Positions 63,367-64,000 of a stretch of DNA of 64,000 nucleotides are shown here, piece by piece (the first letter of the stretch is position 1; each line of letters begins with the position of its first letter). The stretch covers positions 1,674,001 to 1,738,000 of the forward strand of contig NZ_CP107819.1 of the NCBI RefSeq assembly GCF_036346295.1. Direction: 5' to 3'. The notes beneath the pieces were generated by a model. The model had not been told where the DNA came from. It searched no databases and was given only the letters and a program-made list of their open reading frames with translations. The stretch comes from Streptomyces sp. NBC_00536 (GTDB lineage Bacteria; Actinomycetota; Actinomycetes; Streptomycetales; Streptomycetaceae). The position numbers and the translations under genes are program-made.

Positions 63367-63953
63367 GCGTGTCCCTCCAGATATTCGGCCGCCCGAAGAA
63401 TGCGGTCGGGATTTTCTTTCAACAGGCCAAGGCCCGCATTGCAGTTGAAGCAAAGTACGCCACGGACCCTACCCGTCTTGTGGCAGTGATCCACATGCAC
63501 GGCCGGAGCACGGAGACAGAGGCAGCAGAGACCACCTTGATCCGCGACCATCTGGTCACGCTCGGCCTCGGTGATCCCGTACTTGCGCTTGAGGTGACCT
63601 GCCCGACCCTCGGCGGCCCGGCACGCCTTGCAGCGCGTATTGAGACCATCGGAGGCGGATGCCTTGCGGTGGTACTCGGAGTGCGGCTTGACCTCCACGC
63701 AGCGTGTGCAGAGCTTGTGCCCCTCTGGCACGTCCACACGCGGAAGGCCCGTCCTGGCCTCCACCAAGGGTGCCTTGAGGTGGTACCTCGTACCGCAGTC
63801 CCGGCAGTGCTTCTGGAGGCCATCCATGTTCGACCGCTTAACACTGAAGGCCGCGCGCGGCTTGGTCTCGCCGCACCGCACGCACCTTTTCAGCTCCACC
63901 CGCCCCGCCTTCGATTCGAAGGTCAAACCGCGCCTTCGGCCATCACTGGCCAC
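63318..63953 (-). CDS. Endonuclease VII-like HNH protein with duplicated zinc ribbon, inside the proteasome operon
   Basis: A 211-residue protein. Residues 24-53 and 82-111 are two copies of one zinc-ribbon unit (C-x-RC-x(3)-KP-...-DGL-x(3)-C-x2-C), followed by the endonuclease VII HNH core: GLCCLC (143-146), [23 protein letters not shown] (155-175). Six CxxC pairs are present in all. Endonuclease VII of T4 resolves branched DNA; activity here is inferred. GTG 63953 overlaps pup's last codons by 11 bp, and its own 3' end overlaps prcB by 49 bp. Codon use is AT-richer than its neighbours (visible TTT, GTT, AAT-type choices). The position between pup and prcB is conserved in Streptomyces (SCO1645-like, from memory). 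Confidence 0.82.
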   Translation of the reverse strand: MASDGRRRGLTFESKAGRVELKRCVRCGETKPRAAFSVKRSNMDGLQKHCRDCGTRYHLKAPLVEARTGLPRVDVPEGHKLCTRCVEVKPHSEYHRKASASDGLNTRCKACRAAEGRAGHLKRKYGITEAERDQMVADQGGLCCLCLRAPAVHVDHCHKTGRVRGVLCFNCNAGLGLLKENPDRILRAAEYLEGHAWKPTITAQGVYRQPS

Positions 63954-64000
63954 CCTTCTGAACGAACGACCGCACGAAATCCTCGGCGTTCTCCTCTAGG
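63943..64000 (-). CDS. pup: Prokaryotic ubiquitin-like protein Pup (3' end only)
   Basis: The minus-strand frame reads ...[18 protein letters not shown] and stops with TGA at 63943-63945. That is the Pup C-terminus, whose final Gln must be deamidated to Glu by Dop before PafA can use it. The 5' part lies outside the window. It overlaps the following endonuclease VII-like gene by 11 bp, so that gene is translated as part of the pup mRNA. Confidence 0.93.
   Translation of the reverse strand, partial: LEENAEDFVRSFVQKGGQ

Overview
The window is a stretch of a Streptomyces (or very close actinomycete) chromosome. Base composition is very GC-rich with G/C at almost every third codon position. Gene content is typical of the genus: an argCJBDR operon, pheST, infC-rpmI-rplT, pafBC-tatAC-helicase, Pup-proteasome genes with pafA, an NsdA-like TPR regulator, a mycosin and DtxR-type iron control. 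From memory the order is collinear with the SCO1570s-SCO1640s region of S. coelicolor. No rRNA, tRNA, CRISPR array, insertion sequence or phage was seen; this reads as core chromosome.

Left part (1-16 kb): end of a PNPOx-fold gene, an exported L,D-transpeptidase, then the leftward arginine operon argC-argJ-argB-argD-argR (plus a TIGR04222 membrane protein) behind a promoter overlapped by an ARG box. Next come an AraC-type regulator and VOC protein, a DUF5997 gene divergent from a LysR-like protein without HTH, an F420-type oxidoreductase, a divergent MocR regulator/EamA exporter pair, DUF1918, a Tat-exported glycosidase-like protein and a 3-hydroxybutyryl-CoA dehydrogenase.

Middle (16-46 kb): NUDIX hydrolase and NsdA-like regulator, a membrane PP2C phosphatase, pheST, an orphan sensor kinase, an rRNA methyltransferase and the infC-rpmI-rplT operon with a long structured leader and an AUC start. 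Then SseB, mycosin and a membrane protein as one operon, a 0.9 kb repeat-filled gap, an alanine-racemase-fold enzyme and a HAD phosphatase. A six-gene cluster around a FadR regulator (SDR, aldehyde dehydrogenase and GlnA4-like ligase leftward; FadR, permease and class I amidotransferase hydrolase rightward) matches the gamma-glutamylation route of ethanolamine use. A LysR/TDT exporter pair, a cupin regulator with a cobalamin-binding-like protein, a 5'-3' exonuclease and an iron-boxed siderophore-interacting protein follow.

Right part (46-64 kb): an RluA-type pseudouridine synthase and TetR regulator, then a long leftward operon pafB-pafC-(zinc ribbon)-(small membrane protein)-tatA-tatC-lipid kinase-Ski2-like helicase. 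Two FKBPs (one a lipoprotein) are followed by pafA, which lies 9 bp downstream of an MFS gene that is divergent from a LacI regulator. The window ends in the proteasome operon: pup (only its 3' end, coding for ...GGQ), an endonuclease VII-like gene overlapping both neighbours, prcB and prcA.

The least explained structure is a family of short GC-rich repeats (core CCGGCG(A/T)TTGAGGCG) that fills two intergenic regions 10 kb apart, forms a ~130 bp tandem array, and is also built into the coding sequence of the PP2C phosphatase. Also notable are several divergent regulator pairs that appear to be transcribed leaderless, in two cases with operators overlapping their start codons.
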